NCBI GenBank assembly: GCA_905236985.1 | Contig: CAJORF010000117.1 | Span: forward strand, 1 to 48,390 | DNA length: 48,390 bases | Reading direction: 5' to 3' | Source: an uncultured Bacteroidaceae bacterium | GTDB lineage: Bacteria; Bacteroidota; Bacteroidia; Bacteroidales; Bacteroidaceae | Position numbers and translations under genes: made by a program | Part shown: piece by piece, positions 32,220 to 41,792 of the stretch | Layout of the letters: every line of letters starts with the position of its first letter | Numbering within the stretch: position 1 is the first letter of the stretch | The notes under the pieces: model-generated | Databases searched by the model: none | Seen by the model: only the letters and a program-made list of their open reading frames with translations | Told to the model about the DNA's origin: nothing

Positions 32220-33809
32220 ATAACCAAGAACCGTCTGTTGACGTCCGTCATTGCCCTGATGGCATTGATGGGCGTAGATGCTCAGAACAACCCCGAGCTA
32301 CCACGCTTGGTGGTGAATATCCTTGTGGATCAGCTTCGTACAGATTACATGGAGGCATTTGCTCCACTCTATGATGAAGATGGATTGAAGCGTCTAATGG
32401 CAGAAGCCCGCTACTACAGCGATGTCCAGCAACCCTTCTATCGAGTGGATCGAGCCAGTGCGGCAGCCACGCTCATCACAGGTGCTCCACCATCGGCTCA
32501 TGGCATACCAGGTCTATCGTGGCTTTCGCGCGAGACGTTGCAACCCATCTTCTGCGTCGATGATGCACGCTATAATGGTCTGCAGACAACAGAACGCACG
32601 TCTCCACAGCGACTACAGACCACGACACTGACAGATGAGCTGGAGCTGGCGACTGGCAAGAAAGCCATCGTCTATAGCGTTGCACCAGAGCGAGAGGTAG
32701 CTGTGCTGATGGCTGGTCATCTGGCTGATGGAGCCTTTTGGTTGAGCGACCAGAGTGGCTCGTGGTGCAGTACCAACTACTATGGCGAGGTCTATCCCCA
32801 TTGGGCTTCCACCTACGAGCGTCTCGACCCACTGCCGTCCCGCATCCGTAAGATGGTCTATGAATCGGTCTATGAGGGTGCATTGCAGGATTTCCATTAT
32901 TTCCAAAGCCTCAATGACGCTGAGCAAAAGGACTTTAAGCATAAGTTCGAAGGCGATCGTCGCTATCGACTGCTGAAGAACTCCGTGTTGGTCAATGATG
33001 AGGTTGTCAGTTTCGTAGAGTATTGCCTTCGTGGTTCTTATCTCGGCAGAGACCGTGTGCCTGACATCTTGAATGTGGGGCTTTATGTTGGTAATTTCGA
33101 CCATAAGTCCGTCACTGAAGCCCCATCCGAGCTTCAAGATGCATACGTGCGTCTGGATCGTTCCTTGGCTCGACTGATGAACGCCGTTGAGAAGGCTGTG
33201 GGCAAGGGGCATAGCCTGTTCATCGTCTCTTCGACGGGCTATACCGACAGCGACGGCAATGGATCGCGTCTGGAACAGCTTCCCACAGGAACCTTTGCTA
33301 TGCAACGCGCTTCGATGCTCCTGAATATGTACCTTTCAGCCCTCTACGGTCAGGCTCAATACATCGAGGCAACCTACGACAACCAAATCTATTTCGACCA
33401 TAAACTCATTGAACAACATCAGCTGCGACTGACTGAACTGCTCACGCGAAGCGAGGAGTTCCTGTCGCTCATGGCTGGCGTTCATCAGGTTTATACGTCG
33501 CAGAGCCTCATGCTCAGTAGCTGGGAACCCCGTATGGCACGCATCCGCGCTGGATGGAATGCTGCCTGTTCGGGTGATATCCTGATTGAAGTGAACCCAG
33601 GCTGGACACTTGTAGCAGAGAACAATACCGACTATACAAACCCCGATGAAGCTTATCTCAACTTCCCCCTCTTCTTCTTGGGCGCGGACATTGAGACCGA
33701 GCGCATCACAACACCCGTGATTACGACGGCTGTGGCACCCACCATCGCCCGTTATCTGCGCATCCGTGCTCCTAATGGAAGCCGTGAAGCACCGCTGGTG
33801 TTGAAATAG
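32220..33809 (+). CDS. Alkaline-phosphatase-fold (PafA-like) secreted protein, probably catalytically dead; no ATG start
   Basis: The frame codes 523 aa from TTG 32238. Extending to an ATA codon at 32220 gives xTKNRLLTSVIALMALMGVDAQ, a proper signal peptide; no ATG exists upstream before a stop. LVVNILVDQLRTDYM matches the first metal-ligand region of PafA/phosphodiesterase-type enzymes, and ATLITGAPPSAHGIPGLSW the block after the nucleophile. The other ligand sites are changed: the usual D-Y-x-G-H motif is GNFDHK (about residue 285), and the usual A-D-H-G motif is SSTGY. The nucleophile position is also not the usual Thr. Fold assignment is solid; loss of activity is inferred from recalled motifs. 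It precedes secA by 35 bp and probably shares its transcript. Confidence 0.75.
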   Translation: MTKNRLLTSVIALMALMGVDAQNNPELPRLVVNILVDQLRTDYMEAFAPLYDEDGLKRLMAEARYYSDVQQPFYRVDRASAAATLITGAPPSAHGIPGLSWLSRETLQPIFCVDDARYNGLQTTERTSPQRLQTTTLTDELELATGKKAIVYSVAPEREVAVLMAGHLADGAFWLSDQSGSWCSTNYYGEVYPHWASTYERLDPLPSRIRKMVYESVYEGALQDFHYFQSLNDAEQKDFKHKFEGDRRYRLLKNSVLVNDEVVSFVEYCLRGSYLGRDRVPDILNVGLYVGNFDHKSVTEAPSELQDAYVRLDRSLARLMNAVEKAVGKGHSLFIVSSTGYTDSDGNGSRLEQLPTGTFAMQRASMLLNMYLSALYGQAQYIEATYDNQIYFDHKLIEQHQLRLTELLTRSEEFLSLMAGVHQVYTSQSLMLSSWEPRMARIRAGWNAACSGDILIEVNPGWTLVAENNTDYTNPDEAYLNFPLFFLGADIETERITTPVITTAVAPTIARYLRIRAPNGSREAPLVLK

Positions 33810-33810
33810 G

Positions 33811-33837
33811 AAATCGTAAAATCGTAAAATCGTAAAA
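33811..33837 (+). repeat. 9-bp tandem run (AATCGTAAA) before secA
   Basis: AATCGTAAA-type units repeat three times with a 9-bp period, ending about 8 bp before ATG 33845. The same ATCGTAAA core occurs near coaX. Confidence 0.7.
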
Positions 33838-33844
33838 TTTATAT

Positions 33845-36800
33845 ATGAATTTCATTAAATTTATCAGTAATCTTTTCGGAACCAAGAGCGATCGCGATAT
33901 GAAGTTGATTCAACCATTGGTGAACGAGGTGATCAAGCTCTATCCCGAAATCAACGCGCTGTCCAATGATGACCTTCGTGCGCGTACCGTTTTATTAAAA
34001 GAAAAGATCCAAGAAGCGGGCAAGCCCATTCGCTCACAGATTAACGAGCTGAAAGCCACAATTGAGCAGACTCCCATTGAGGAGCGCAAGCCCATCTTCG
34101 AGAAGATTGACAAGCTGGAGAAAGAACAGTTGGAAGTCTTCGAGAAAGTGTTGGACGAGATCCGTCCTGAGGCTTTCGCCATCGTCAAATCCACCGCAGA
34201 GCGTTTCACAAACAACGAGGATGTTGTGGTCACAGCCACCGATTTCGACCGCGAGCTTGCTGCGCGTCACGATTTTGTCGATATCGACGGCGACAAGGCT
34301 GTCTATCACAATCATTGGGTCGCAGGCGGCAATGAGACCGTGTGGAATATGATCCATTACGATGTGCAGCTCTTCGGCGGAACGGTGTTGCATCAAGGCA
34401 AAATTGCAGAGATGGCGACGGGTGAAGGTAAGACTCTCGTGGCTACGCTTCCCGTATTTCTCAACGCATTGACAGGCAACGGCGTGCACGTTGTCACCGT
34501 TAACGACTATCTCGCCAAGCGTGACTCAGAATGGATGGGGCCGCTGTACATGTTCCATGGTCTATCGGTAGATTGCATTGACAAGCACCAACCCAACAGC
34601 GAGGCACGTCGCAAGGCTTATCAGGCTGATATCACCTTCGGAACGAACAATGAGTTCGGTTTCGACTATCTGCGCGACAATATGGCCACTTCGCCCGAAG
34701 ACCTTGTGCAGCGTTCGCACAACTATGCCATCGTTGATGAGGTGGACTCCGTGCTGATCGACGATGCCCGTACACCCCTTATCATCTCTGGTCCTGTGCC
34801 CAAGGGCGACGACCAGATGTTCGAGGAATACCAGCCGCTGGTCGAGAAACTCGTGGGCGTGCAGCGTCAGTTGGCCACACAATATCTGGCCGAGGCCAAG
34901 AAGCTGATAGCCGAAGGTCAGGCCGAAGAGGATAAAGAAAAGACTGCCGCTGGTTTCCTCTCGCTGTTCCGTTCTTACAAGGCACTGCCCAAGAACAAGC
35001 CGCTCATCAAGTATCTCTCCGAGCCAGGCATCAAAAGCGGAATGCTCTCCACCGAGGAGATTTACATGGAGAACAATAACAAGCGTATGCCGGAGGCTAT
35101 CGAGCCGCTCTTCTTCGTCATTGACGAGAAGCTCAACAGTGCAGACCTCACAGACAAGGGTAATGCCTGGCTGGCTGGACAGGTCAACGACGACGACCTA
35201 TTCATCCTGCCTGACATCGCTGCGCAACTCTCCGCACTTGAAACCGAAAAGAGTCTGAGCGATGAGGAGCGTGTGCAGAAAAAGGATCAGCTCTATACTG
35301 ACTATGCCATCAAGAGCGAGCGCGTGCATACCATCCAGCAGTTGCTGAAGGCATACGCGATGTTCAACCTCAATGAGGAATACATCATCGTAGATGGTGA
35401 GATCAAGATCGTTGATGAGCAGACAGGACGTGTCATGGAAGGTCGCCGCTGGAGCGATGGCCTTCATCAGGCTGTCGAGGCCAAGGAACATGTCAAGGTG
35501 CAGGCCGCAACGCAGACCTTTGCCACTATCACGCTGCAGAACTACTTCCGCATGTATCACAAGCTTGCCGGCATGACGGGTACTGCCGTCACTGAGGCGG
35601 GTGAGTTCTGGGATATCTATAAACTGGATGTCGTAGAGATTCCAACCAACCGCCCTGTCATTCGAAATGACCAGAACGACCGAGTCTATAAGACACAGCG
35701 CGAGAAGTACAACGCCGTCATCGCTGAAGTGGTCAAGATGCGCGAGAGTGGACGTCCTACGCTGGTCGGTACGACTTCTGTGGAAATCTCCGAACTGCTC
35801 AGTAAGATGCTGTCCCTGCGCAAGATACCTCATCAGGTGCTGAATGCTAAACTCCATCAGAAGGAGGCAGATATCGTTGCCCTCGCTGGTCAGAGTACCA
35901 ACGGATTAGGAGCCGTGACCATCGCCACGAATATGGCAGGTCGTGGTACGGATATCAAGTTGTCGCCCGAAGTGAAGGAAGCAGGCGGTCTGGCCATCAT
36001 CGGCACAGAGCGTCACGAGAGCCGTCGCGTTGATCGCCAGCTGCGAGGACGTTCAGGCCGTCAGGGCGACCCAGGTAGCTCCGTTTTCTTCGTCTCATTA
36101 GAGGACAAGCTCATGCGTCTGTTCGCCTCCGAGCGTATTGCCAAGGTCATGGATCGCTTAGGCTTTGAGGATGGTGAAATGATTGAGCATCCCATGATTA
36201 ACAGCTCCATTGAGCGTGCTCAGAAGAAGGTTGAGGAGAACCACTTCGGCGTTCGTAAGCGTCTGCTTGAATATGACGATGTGATGAATAAGCAACGTAC
36301 CGTGGTCTATGAGAAGCGTCGTCATGCACTCATGGGTGAGCGCTTAGGCATGGACATCGCAGATATGCTTTACGACCGCACTTGTACCATCATCGAGAAC
36401 TGTGCTACCATTGACCAGATGGAGCAGCAGTTTATCGAAATCTTTGCCATGGAGATTCCCTTCACAGCCGACGATCTGCTCAACATGAAACGTCCTGACC
36501 TCGAAGAGAAAGCTTATCAGGCCGTCCTCGCACGCTTCCAGCAGAAGACCAATCTCATAGCCTCTGAGGCATATAAGGTGTTCAAACCTATCTACGACGG
36601 TCCCAATGGTCAGGAGTGGAAAGATCGTCCTGTCATGGTGCCCATCCTCGACGGTCGTCGCGTTTATAACATCGGCGGTGTTTCCCTACAACAGACCTGC
36701 GACAGCGAAGGACGAGCCATCGTCACCGCTTTCGAGAAGGCCATCATGCTCCACGTCATTGACGAGGCTTGGAAGGAGAACCTTCGAGAGCTGGACGAGT

Positions 36801-37285
36801 TGAAACACAGCGTGCAGAACGCCTCCTATGAGCAGAAGGATCCTCTCCTCATCTTCAAACTCGAGAGTGTACAGCTCTTCGATAAGATGGTGAACAAGAT
36901 TAACAACCAGACCATCAGCATCCTCATGCGTGGACAAGTGCCTGAACAACAGGTGCAAGCACCCGATGATGCTGCCCAGCGCCGTGCCGAATACGAGGCT
37001 CAGCGTCGTGCCCGCGCAGCAGCCGCTCAGCGTGCTCAATATACGGCCAGCCGCAGTGGCGGTGCTCCTGTAACGACACAGGCTCCCAACTACGGTCGTC
37101 CTGAATATGCCGGTGGTGCTCCTGCAGATCTCAATGACCCTGCTCAGCAGGCAGCAGCCGCACAGGACACTCGTGAGCGTCAGCCCCGCACGCCTTTCAC
37201 AGCGGAGAAGGTGCCTGGCCGCAACGACCCATGCCCCTGCGGCAGCGGCAAGAAGTTCAAGAATTGCCACGGTCGCAACCTCTAA
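33845..37285 (+). CDS. secA: Preprotein translocase ATPase SecA (long Bacteroidetes form)
   Basis: 1146 aa, longer than the 800-900 aa of most SecA. Walker A ATGEGKT at about 190, followed by [15 protein letters not shown]; Walker B region [19 protein letters not shown] at about 297; [38 protein letters not shown]; helicase motifs [10 protein letters not shown] and [14 protein letters not shown]. The extra length is mainly an insertion of more than 150 residues after the Walker B region (about 315-480) and a Gln/Ala-rich linker (about 1035-1110). The C-terminus carries the zinc-binding motif [17 protein letters not shown], which binds SecB or ribosomes. SecA drives Sec-dependent export, the first step for the many signal-peptide proteins in this window. 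A 12-bp hairpin follows. Confidence 0.98.
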   Translation: MNFIKFISNLFGTKSDRDMKLIQPLVNEVIKLYPEINALSNDDLRARTVLLKEKIQEAGKPIRSQINELKATIEQTPIEERKPIFEKIDKLEKEQLEVFEKVLDEIRPEAFAIVKSTAERFTNNEDVVVTATDFDRELAARHDFVDIDGDKAVYHNHWVAGGNETVWNMIHYDVQLFGGTVLHQGKIAEMATGEGKTLVATLPVFLNALTGNGVHVVTVNDYLAKRDSEWMGPLYMFHGLSVDCIDKHQPNSEARRKAYQADITFGTNNEFGFDYLRDNMATSPEDLVQRSHNYAIVDEVDSVLIDDARTPLIISGPVPKGDDQMFEEYQPLVEKLVGVQRQLATQYLAEAKKLIAEGQAEEDKEKTAAGFLSLFRSYKALPKNKPLIKYLSEPGIKSGMLSTEEIYMENNNKRMPEAIEPLFFVIDEKLNSADLTDKGNAWLAGQVNDDDLFILPDIAAQLSALETEKSLSDEERVQKKDQLYTDYAIKSERVHTIQQLLKAYAMFNLNEEYIIVDGEIKIVDEQTGRVMEGRRWSDGLHQAVEAKEHVKVQAATQTFATITLQNYFRMYHKLAGMTGTAVTEAGEFWDIYKLDVVEIPTNRPVIRNDQNDRVYKTQREKYNAVIAEVVKMRESGRPTLVGTTSVEISELLSKMLSLRKIPHQVLNAKLHQKEADIVALAGQSTNGLGAVTIATNMAGRGTDIKLSPEVKEAGGLAIIGTERHESRRVDRQLRGRSGRQGDPGSSVFFVSLEDKLMRLFASERIAKVMDRLGFEDGEMIEHPMINSSIERAQKKVEENHFGVRKRLLEYDDVMNKQRTVVYEKRRHALMGERLGMDIADMLYDRTCTIIENCATIDQMEQQFIEIFAMEIPFTADDLLNMKRPDLEEKAYQAVLARFQQKTNLIASEAYKVFKPIYDGPNGQEWKDRPVMVPILDGRRVYNIGGVSLQQTCDSEGRAIVTAFEKAIMLHVIDEAWKENLRELDELKHSVQNASYEQKDPLLIFKLESVQLFDKMVNKINNQTISILMRGQVPEQQVQAPDDAAQRRAEYEAQRRARAAAAQRAQYTASRSGGAPVTTQAPNYGRPEYAGGAPADLNDPAQQAAAAQDTRERQPRTPFTAEKVPGRNDPCPCGSGKKFKNCHGRNL

Positions 37286-37293
37286 TCTATAGC

Positions 37294-37324
37294 AATGTGC
37301 TCACCCAAATCAGGTGAGCACATT
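37294..37324 (+). terminator. Hairpin terminator after secA
   Basis: AATGTGCTCACC (37294-37305) and GGTGAGCACATT (37313-37324) form a perfect 12-bp stem with a 7-nt loop, followed by CCATTTTGC. The modest T-run makes it a probable but not ideal terminator. Confidence 0.65.
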
Positions 37325-37351
37325 CCATTTTGCAACTTTTCACACAAAATA

Positions 37352-37383
37352 TTCGTCTGTAGGGTAAAGATGTACTACCTTTG
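37352..37383 (+). promoter_or_regulatory. Promoter of the MacAB-like operon
   Basis: TTCG at 37352-37355 (one mismatch to TTTG), a 20-bp spacer, then TACCTTTG at 37376-37383. ATG 37393 begins 10 bp after the box, predicting a leader of about 4 nt. Confidence 0.6.
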
Positions 37384-37392
37384 CACCCAAAT

Positions 37393-38055
37393 ATGATACA
37401 ACTTAAAGGCATACACAAAACTTATTTTGGTGCGCAGCCGTTGCATGTGCTCAAAGGCATTGATCTCAACATCGCCGAGGGCGAGTTGGTGAGCATTATG
37501 GGTGCCTCGGGTTCGGGCAAGAGCACCTTATTAAATATATTGGGCATCCTTGATGACTACGATGAGGGCGAGTACTCTCTGGCTGGCACGCTCATCAAGA
37601 ACCTTTCGGAAACGCGTGCTGCTGACTACCGCAACCGCATGATCGGCTTCATCTTCCAGTCGTTCAACCTCATCGGTTTCAAGACGGCTGTGGAAAACGT
37701 TGAGCTACCACTATTCTATCAAGGTGTGGGGCGCAGGAAACGTCATCAGCTGGCGATGGAGGAACTGGAGAAAATGGGGCTCACCGACTGGGCCTCGCAC
37801 TATCCCAATGAGATGTCTGGCGGTCAGCGTCAGCGCGTAGCTATCGCCCGAGCCTTGGTCACCCGTCCCAAGATTATCCTTGCCGACGAACCCACGGGCG
37901 CACTGGACTCCAAGACGGGTGTTGAGGTGATGGAACTGCTGAAGAAGCTCAATCGCGAGGAACACATCACCATGATCATCGTGACCCACGACCCTGGTGT
38001 AGCCGCCCAGACAAACCGCATTATCAGAATCAAGGATGGCGTGATTGTAGAATGA
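37393..38055 (+). CDS. ABC transporter ATP-binding protein (MacB/LolD type)
   Basis: 220 aa from ATG 37393 (MIQLKGIHKTYF). A TTG at 37381 lies in the promoter box and is rejected as a start. Walker A GASGSGKST (about 35-43), Q-loop FIFQSFNLI, signature SGGQRQR, Walker B IILADEPTG, and the H-loop in VTHDPGVA are all present. These features and the short length place it in the MacB/LolD group that works with FtsX-type permeases. It overlaps the first permease by 4 bp (ATGA). The group moves substrates outward or drives mechanotransmission, for example for antibiotics, peptides or lipoproteins; the cargo here is unknown. Confidence 0.95.
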   Translation: MIQLKGIHKTYFGAQPLHVLKGIDLNIAEGELVSIMGASGSGKSTLLNILGILDDYDEGEYSLAGTLIKNLSETRAADYRNRMIGFIFQSFNLIGFKTAVENVELPLFYQGVGRRKRHQLAMEELEKMGLTDWASHYPNEMSGGQRQRVAIARALVTRPKIILADEPTGALDSKTGVEVMELLKKLNREEHITMIIVTHDPGVAAQTNRIIRIKDGVIVE

Positions 38056-39311
38056 TCGAGCTTATCTCTGAAATATGGCAGACAACGAAGCGTAACAAGC
38101 TTCGCACATCGCTCACGGGGTTTGCCGTGGCGTGGGGCATCTTTATGCTCATTGTGCTGCTTGGGGCTGGCAACGGGCTGCTTAATGCTTCCAATCAGAA
38201 CAACGACCGCTACGTGGATAACTCCATGATGATATTCGGTGGTCAGACCTCGAAGGCATACGACGGCTTGAAAGAAGGTCGCGAGGTGAATCTTGATGAC
38301 AATGACTTGAAGGTCACTCAATCTCGTTTTTCTCAGAACATCGACAAGGCGGGTGCTATCATCAACGAGGGTGGCGCGTCTATAGCATACGGCGAGAACT
38401 ACGTCAGCAGCAGCCTACGTGGCGTTTATCCCATGTTTGCCGAAGTCAACAAGACGAAAATTGCTGCTGGACGTTTCATCAACGATATAGATATCCGCGA
38501 CCAACGCAAGGTGATCGTTATCCCCGAGAATCAAGCAAGTGAGCTCATTCCCAACAACCCGCGTTCGCTGTTGGGCAAAGTCGTGAAGGTAGGGGATATG
38601 GCTTTCACCGTTATAGGTATTGAGCAAGAGGACAAGAGCCGTATGAGCTCAGATGTCTCTGTGCCGTTCACCACTCTGAAGACCATTTACAACAAAGGCA
38701 ATCACGTTGGGCGCATCGTCTTCTCGTTCCACGGATTGGAGAGTGAAGCCGAAAACGAAGCCTTTGAGAAACGCTATCGTGCCACCATCAACCATCAGCA
38801 TCGTGCAGCTCCTGACGATGAGGAATCTATTTGGATTTGGAACCGTTTCACGCAAGCCTTACAGATGGCTAAAGGTACCAACATCATCCAGACAGCACTG
38901 TGGATTATCGGTTTGTTCACGTTACTGAGCGGCATCGTGGGCGTTTCGAATATCATGTTGATTACGGTTCGTGAGCGCACGCGTGAGTTTGGCATTCGTA
39001 AGGCCATTGGTGCTTCGCCTGCCAGCATCCTGCGCATCATCATCACCGAGAGCATCATCATCACAGGGTTCTTTGGCTATATCGGAATGGTTCTCGGCAT
39101 CCTTGCCAACCTCTATATGGATGCCACACTCGGCTCCAAACCCATCGAGACGGGTCTGTTCACCACCACGGTCTTCGTTGATCCCACCGTAGGTCTCGGC
39201 ACCTGCATTGCCGTCACCATTGTCCTCATCATCGCTGGCACCATCGCAGGTCTCATGCCTGCACTGAAAGCGGCGAGAATACGTCCCATTGTAGCACTCA
39301 TGGCAGAATGA
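38052..39311 (+). CDS. MacB-like ABC permease, first subunit
   Basis: 419 aa. An N-terminal membrane helix (RTSLTGFAVAWGIFMLIVLLGAGNGL) is followed by a periplasmic MacB core domain (about 45-265). The FtsX domain with three helices follows: IIGLFTLLSGIVGVSNIMLITVRERTREFGIRKAIGA, then two near the C-terminus. It overlaps its neighbours on both sides by ATGA junctions, so the ATPase and both permeases should be made in fixed ratio. Two different permease genes imply a heterodimer, unlike E. coli MacB, where ATPase and permease are one chain forming a homodimer. Confidence 0.92.
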   Translation: MIELISEIWQTTKRNKLRTSLTGFAVAWGIFMLIVLLGAGNGLLNASNQNNDRYVDNSMMIFGGQTSKAYDGLKEGREVNLDDNDLKVTQSRFSQNIDKAGAIINEGGASIAYGENYVSSSLRGVYPMFAEVNKTKIAAGRFINDIDIRDQRKVIVIPENQASELIPNNPRSLLGKVVKVGDMAFTVIGIEQEDKSRMSSDVSVPFTTLKTIYNKGNHVGRIVFSFHGLESEAENEAFEKRYRATINHQHRAAPDDEESIWIWNRFTQALQMAKGTNIIQTALWIIGLFTLLSGIVGVSNIMLITVRERTREFGIRKAIGASPASILRIIITESIIITGFFGYIGMVLGILANLYMDATLGSKPIETGLFTTTVFVDPTVGLGTCIAVTIVLIIAGTIAGLMPALKAARIRPIVALMAE

Positions 39312-40549
39312 TAGACATAGATTCTTTCCACGAACTGTTGCAAACCCTCCTTCGCAACAAGACACGCTCTTTCCTCACGGGATTTGGCGTGTTCTGGGGC
39401 GTCTTCATGCTCATCGGTCTGATTGGCGGCGGAGACGGCATGAAGGAGATGTTGAACAGCAACTTCGACGGCTTCGCCACCAACTCTGCCATCGTCTTCG
39501 GGCAACCTACGACGAAGCCCTACCATGGTTTCCGGAAGGGACGTATGTGGTCGCTCACGACAGGCGACATCGAGCGCCTTCGCCAACAAGTGCCACAGCT
39601 CGATGTAATTTCTCCGATGGCCTCGAAATGGGGCGTGCAGGCTGTCAATGGCGAACACAAGTTCAATTGTAGCATCAAGGGACAGCTACCTGATTATGCG
39701 AAGGTCGAAGCCCCCAAACTCTTCTATGGACGTTACATCAATGAAATGGATATTGCCCAACAGCGCAAAGTCTGTGTCATCGGTAAGAAGGTCTATAAGA
39801 CGCTCTTCCCTGGTGGTGAAGACCCCTGCGGCAAGCTTGTCCGCCTCGATTCTGCCTACTATGCTGTCATTGGCGTCGATTACGCAGGCGGCAACATGAA
39901 CGTCAACGGCTCGGCTGAAGAGAGCGTAGTGGTTCCTTTGTCATTGATGCAGCGTGCGTTCAATATGGGCGACCACATCGAACTCATTGCGTTGACAGGA
40001 CGGCCTGGCATCGCCATGAGCGACATCTCACCTCGCATACGCGAAGTCGTGGCCCGTGCTCACGACATTGACCCCACCGATGAGAAGGCCGTCACGGTTT
40101 TCAACACCGAGGTGCTTTTCGGACTCTTGGACAACCTCTTTCATGGTGTCGATTTGCTGATTTGGCTCGTGGGTATCGGCACGCTGTTGGCTGGAGCGAT
40201 CGGCGTGTCTAACATCATGATGGTGACGGTTAAGGAACGCACCACTGAGATTGGCATTCGTCGTGCTATAGGCGCTACACCGCGAAACATCCTCACACAG
40301 ATCATCTCCGAAAGCATCCTGCTCACCTCTGTCGCCGGTATGAGCGGCATCCTTTTTGCCGTGCTCATCTTGCAAATGATGGAGCTGGGATTTACAGAGG
40401 ATGGCATTGTGACAACCCATTTCCAAGTCGGTTTCTGGACAGCTATCGGTGCTGCAGCTCTCCTTACTGCCCTCGGGGTGCTCGCAGGTCTTGCACCCGC
40501 AGCACGTGCCATGAGTATCAAACCCGTCGATGCGATGAGGGATGAATAG
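39308..40549 (+). CDS. MacB-like ABC permease, second subunit
   Basis: 413 aa with the same layout as the upstream permease: N-terminal helix (RSFLTGFGVFWGVFMLIGLIGGGDGM), periplasmic core (about 45-260) and FtsX domain (LLAGAIGVSNIMMVTVKERTTEIGIRRAIGATPRNIL, then two helices). The two permeases are clearly paralogous but far diverged, supporting a heterodimeric transporter. The stop is followed by a 41-bp AT-rich gap with repeated AATTGA motifs before the fusion-protein gene. Confidence 0.92.
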   Translation: MIDIDSFHELLQTLLRNKTRSFLTGFGVFWGVFMLIGLIGGGDGMKEMLNSNFDGFATNSAIVFGQPTTKPYHGFRKGRMWSLTTGDIERLRQQVPQLDVISPMASKWGVQAVNGEHKFNCSIKGQLPDYAKVEAPKLFYGRYINEMDIAQQRKVCVIGKKVYKTLFPGGEDPCGKLVRLDSAYYAVIGVDYAGGNMNVNGSAEESVVVPLSLMQRAFNMGDHIELIALTGRPGIAMSDISPRIREVVARAHDIDPTDEKAVTVFNTEVLFGLLDNLFHGVDLLIWLVGIGTLLAGAIGVSNIMMVTVKERTTEIGIRRAIGATPRNILTQIISESILLTSVAGMSGILFAVLILQMMELGFTEDGIVTTHFQVGFWTAIGAAALLTALGVLAGLAPAARAMSIKPVDAMRDE

Positions 40550-40552
40550 ATT

Positions 40553-40590
40553 TAATGGATAAATGTATAATTGACAATTGATAATTGAAG
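40553..40590 (+). repeat. Short AATTGA/ATAATTGA repeat gap before the fusion-protein gene
   Basis: ATAATTGACAATTGATAATT contains three overlapping ATTGA units at 5-9 bp spacing. It is one of three AT-rich micro-repeat runs placed just before genes in this window. Confidence 0.5.
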
Positions 40591-41709
40591 ATGAAAAAGG
40601 TTTTTAGTGTGATTGCAGCAGTGCTCGTAGCACTCATCTTTATTGGAACTTTCGTGTTCCTGTTCATCAATTCGCGTCCCAAGCCTCAGCACTACGAGAC
40701 GCTGACACCTGCCATCATGGACATCATCAAGACCACCATCGTTACAGGTAAGATAGAGCCACGCGACGAAGTGGCAGTGAAACCGCAGATCTCCGGCATC
40801 ATCACCGAGCTCTACAAACAGGCGGGTCAGTATGTGCAGGCTGGCGAGATCATCGCCAAGCTCAAGGTCATCCCTGACATGAATCAGCTGGCATCGGCTG
40901 AGAGTCGCGTGCGTCTATCGCGTCTCAACTGCGAGCAAGCCAAGACCGACTACGAACGCCAAAAGACGCTCTTCGACAAAGGACTTATCTCAGCTAACGA
41001 TTACGAGAAGGTACGTCAAACCTACAACCAGGCTCGCGAGGAGGTGAAGGTGGCGCAAGAACAGTTGGAACTGACGCGTGACGGTGTCTCTGCCTCCAAC
41101 GCATCATCCTCTAACACACTCGTGCGTTCCACTATCAGCGGAATCATCCTCGACATTCCTGTCAAGGTCGGTAATTCGGTCATTCTCAGTAATACTTTCA
41201 ACGATGGTACAACCATTGCTTCAGTCGCTGACATGAGTGATTTGATTTTCCGAGGCAATATTGACGAGACTGATGTGGGTCGCCTCACGACAGGTATGCC
41301 GATGCAAATTACCATCGGTGCTATGCAGGACGTTCGTTTCTCCGCTGCCCTTGAATACATCAGTCCCAAGGCTACTGCTACGACAGGCGGAGCCAATCAG
41401 TTTGAGATCAAAGCTGCAGTGCGTCTGCCCGAGGAAGTTTCGGCTGATGCCATCCGCAGCGGCTACAGTGCCACCGCACAAATTGTCCTCGACCAAGCCA
41501 ATCAGGTTCTTACCATTCCCGAGGCAGCCATTGAGTTCTCTGGCGACAGCACCTTTGTCTATGTCGAGACACACGAGAGCAAACGTCCCTACGAGCGTCG
41601 CGCCGTTACCACAGGTCTCTCCGACGGCATCAACATTGAAGTGCAATCTGGTCTGAAGGCAGACGAGACGGTTCGCGGAACCATCATCGTGAAGGAAGAT
41701 ACAAAGTAA
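40591..41709 (+). CDS. MacA/HlyD-like periplasmic membrane fusion protein
   Basis: 372 aa from ATG 40591 (MKKVFSVIAAVLVALIFIGTF); a TTG at 40585 is less likely. One membrane anchor (about 5-26) and split biotinyl-lipoyl-like halves (VKPQISGIITELYKQAGQYVQAGEIIAKL ... STISGIILDIPVKVGNSV). They flank an alpha-helical hairpin at about 100-165 (AESRVRLSRLNCEQAKTDYERQKTLFDKGLIS...). A beta-barrel and membrane-proximal part follow. It bridges the ABC permeases to an outer-membrane channel, but no TolC-like gene lies in the operon. Gene order is ATPase - permease - permease - fusion protein. Confidence 0.93.
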   Translation: MKKVFSVIAAVLVALIFIGTFVFLFINSRPKPQHYETLTPAIMDIIKTTIVTGKIEPRDEVAVKPQISGIITELYKQAGQYVQAGEIIAKLKVIPDMNQLASAESRVRLSRLNCEQAKTDYERQKTLFDKGLISANDYEKVRQTYNQAREEVKVAQEQLELTRDGVSASNASSSNTLVRSTISGIILDIPVKVGNSVILSNTFNDGTTIASVADMSDLIFRGNIDETDVGRLTTGMPMQITIGAMQDVRFSAALEYISPKATATTGGANQFEIKAAVRLPEEVSADAIRSGYSATAQIVLDQANQVLTIPEAAIEFSGDSTFVYVETHESKRPYERRAVTTGLSDGINIEVQSGLKADETVRGTIIVKEDTK

Positions 41710-41792
41710 TCTCCTCATATCATCGATGGAAGAAAAGCAGTGGTCAAATCATCTAATGCCTACAAAACGTTAATCGAAAAATTACAACAGAC

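Noticed and set aside
37381..37392. TTG start of the ABC ATPase gene
   Set aside because: It lies inside the promoter box; MIQLKGIHKTYF from 37393 is the usual start of such proteins.
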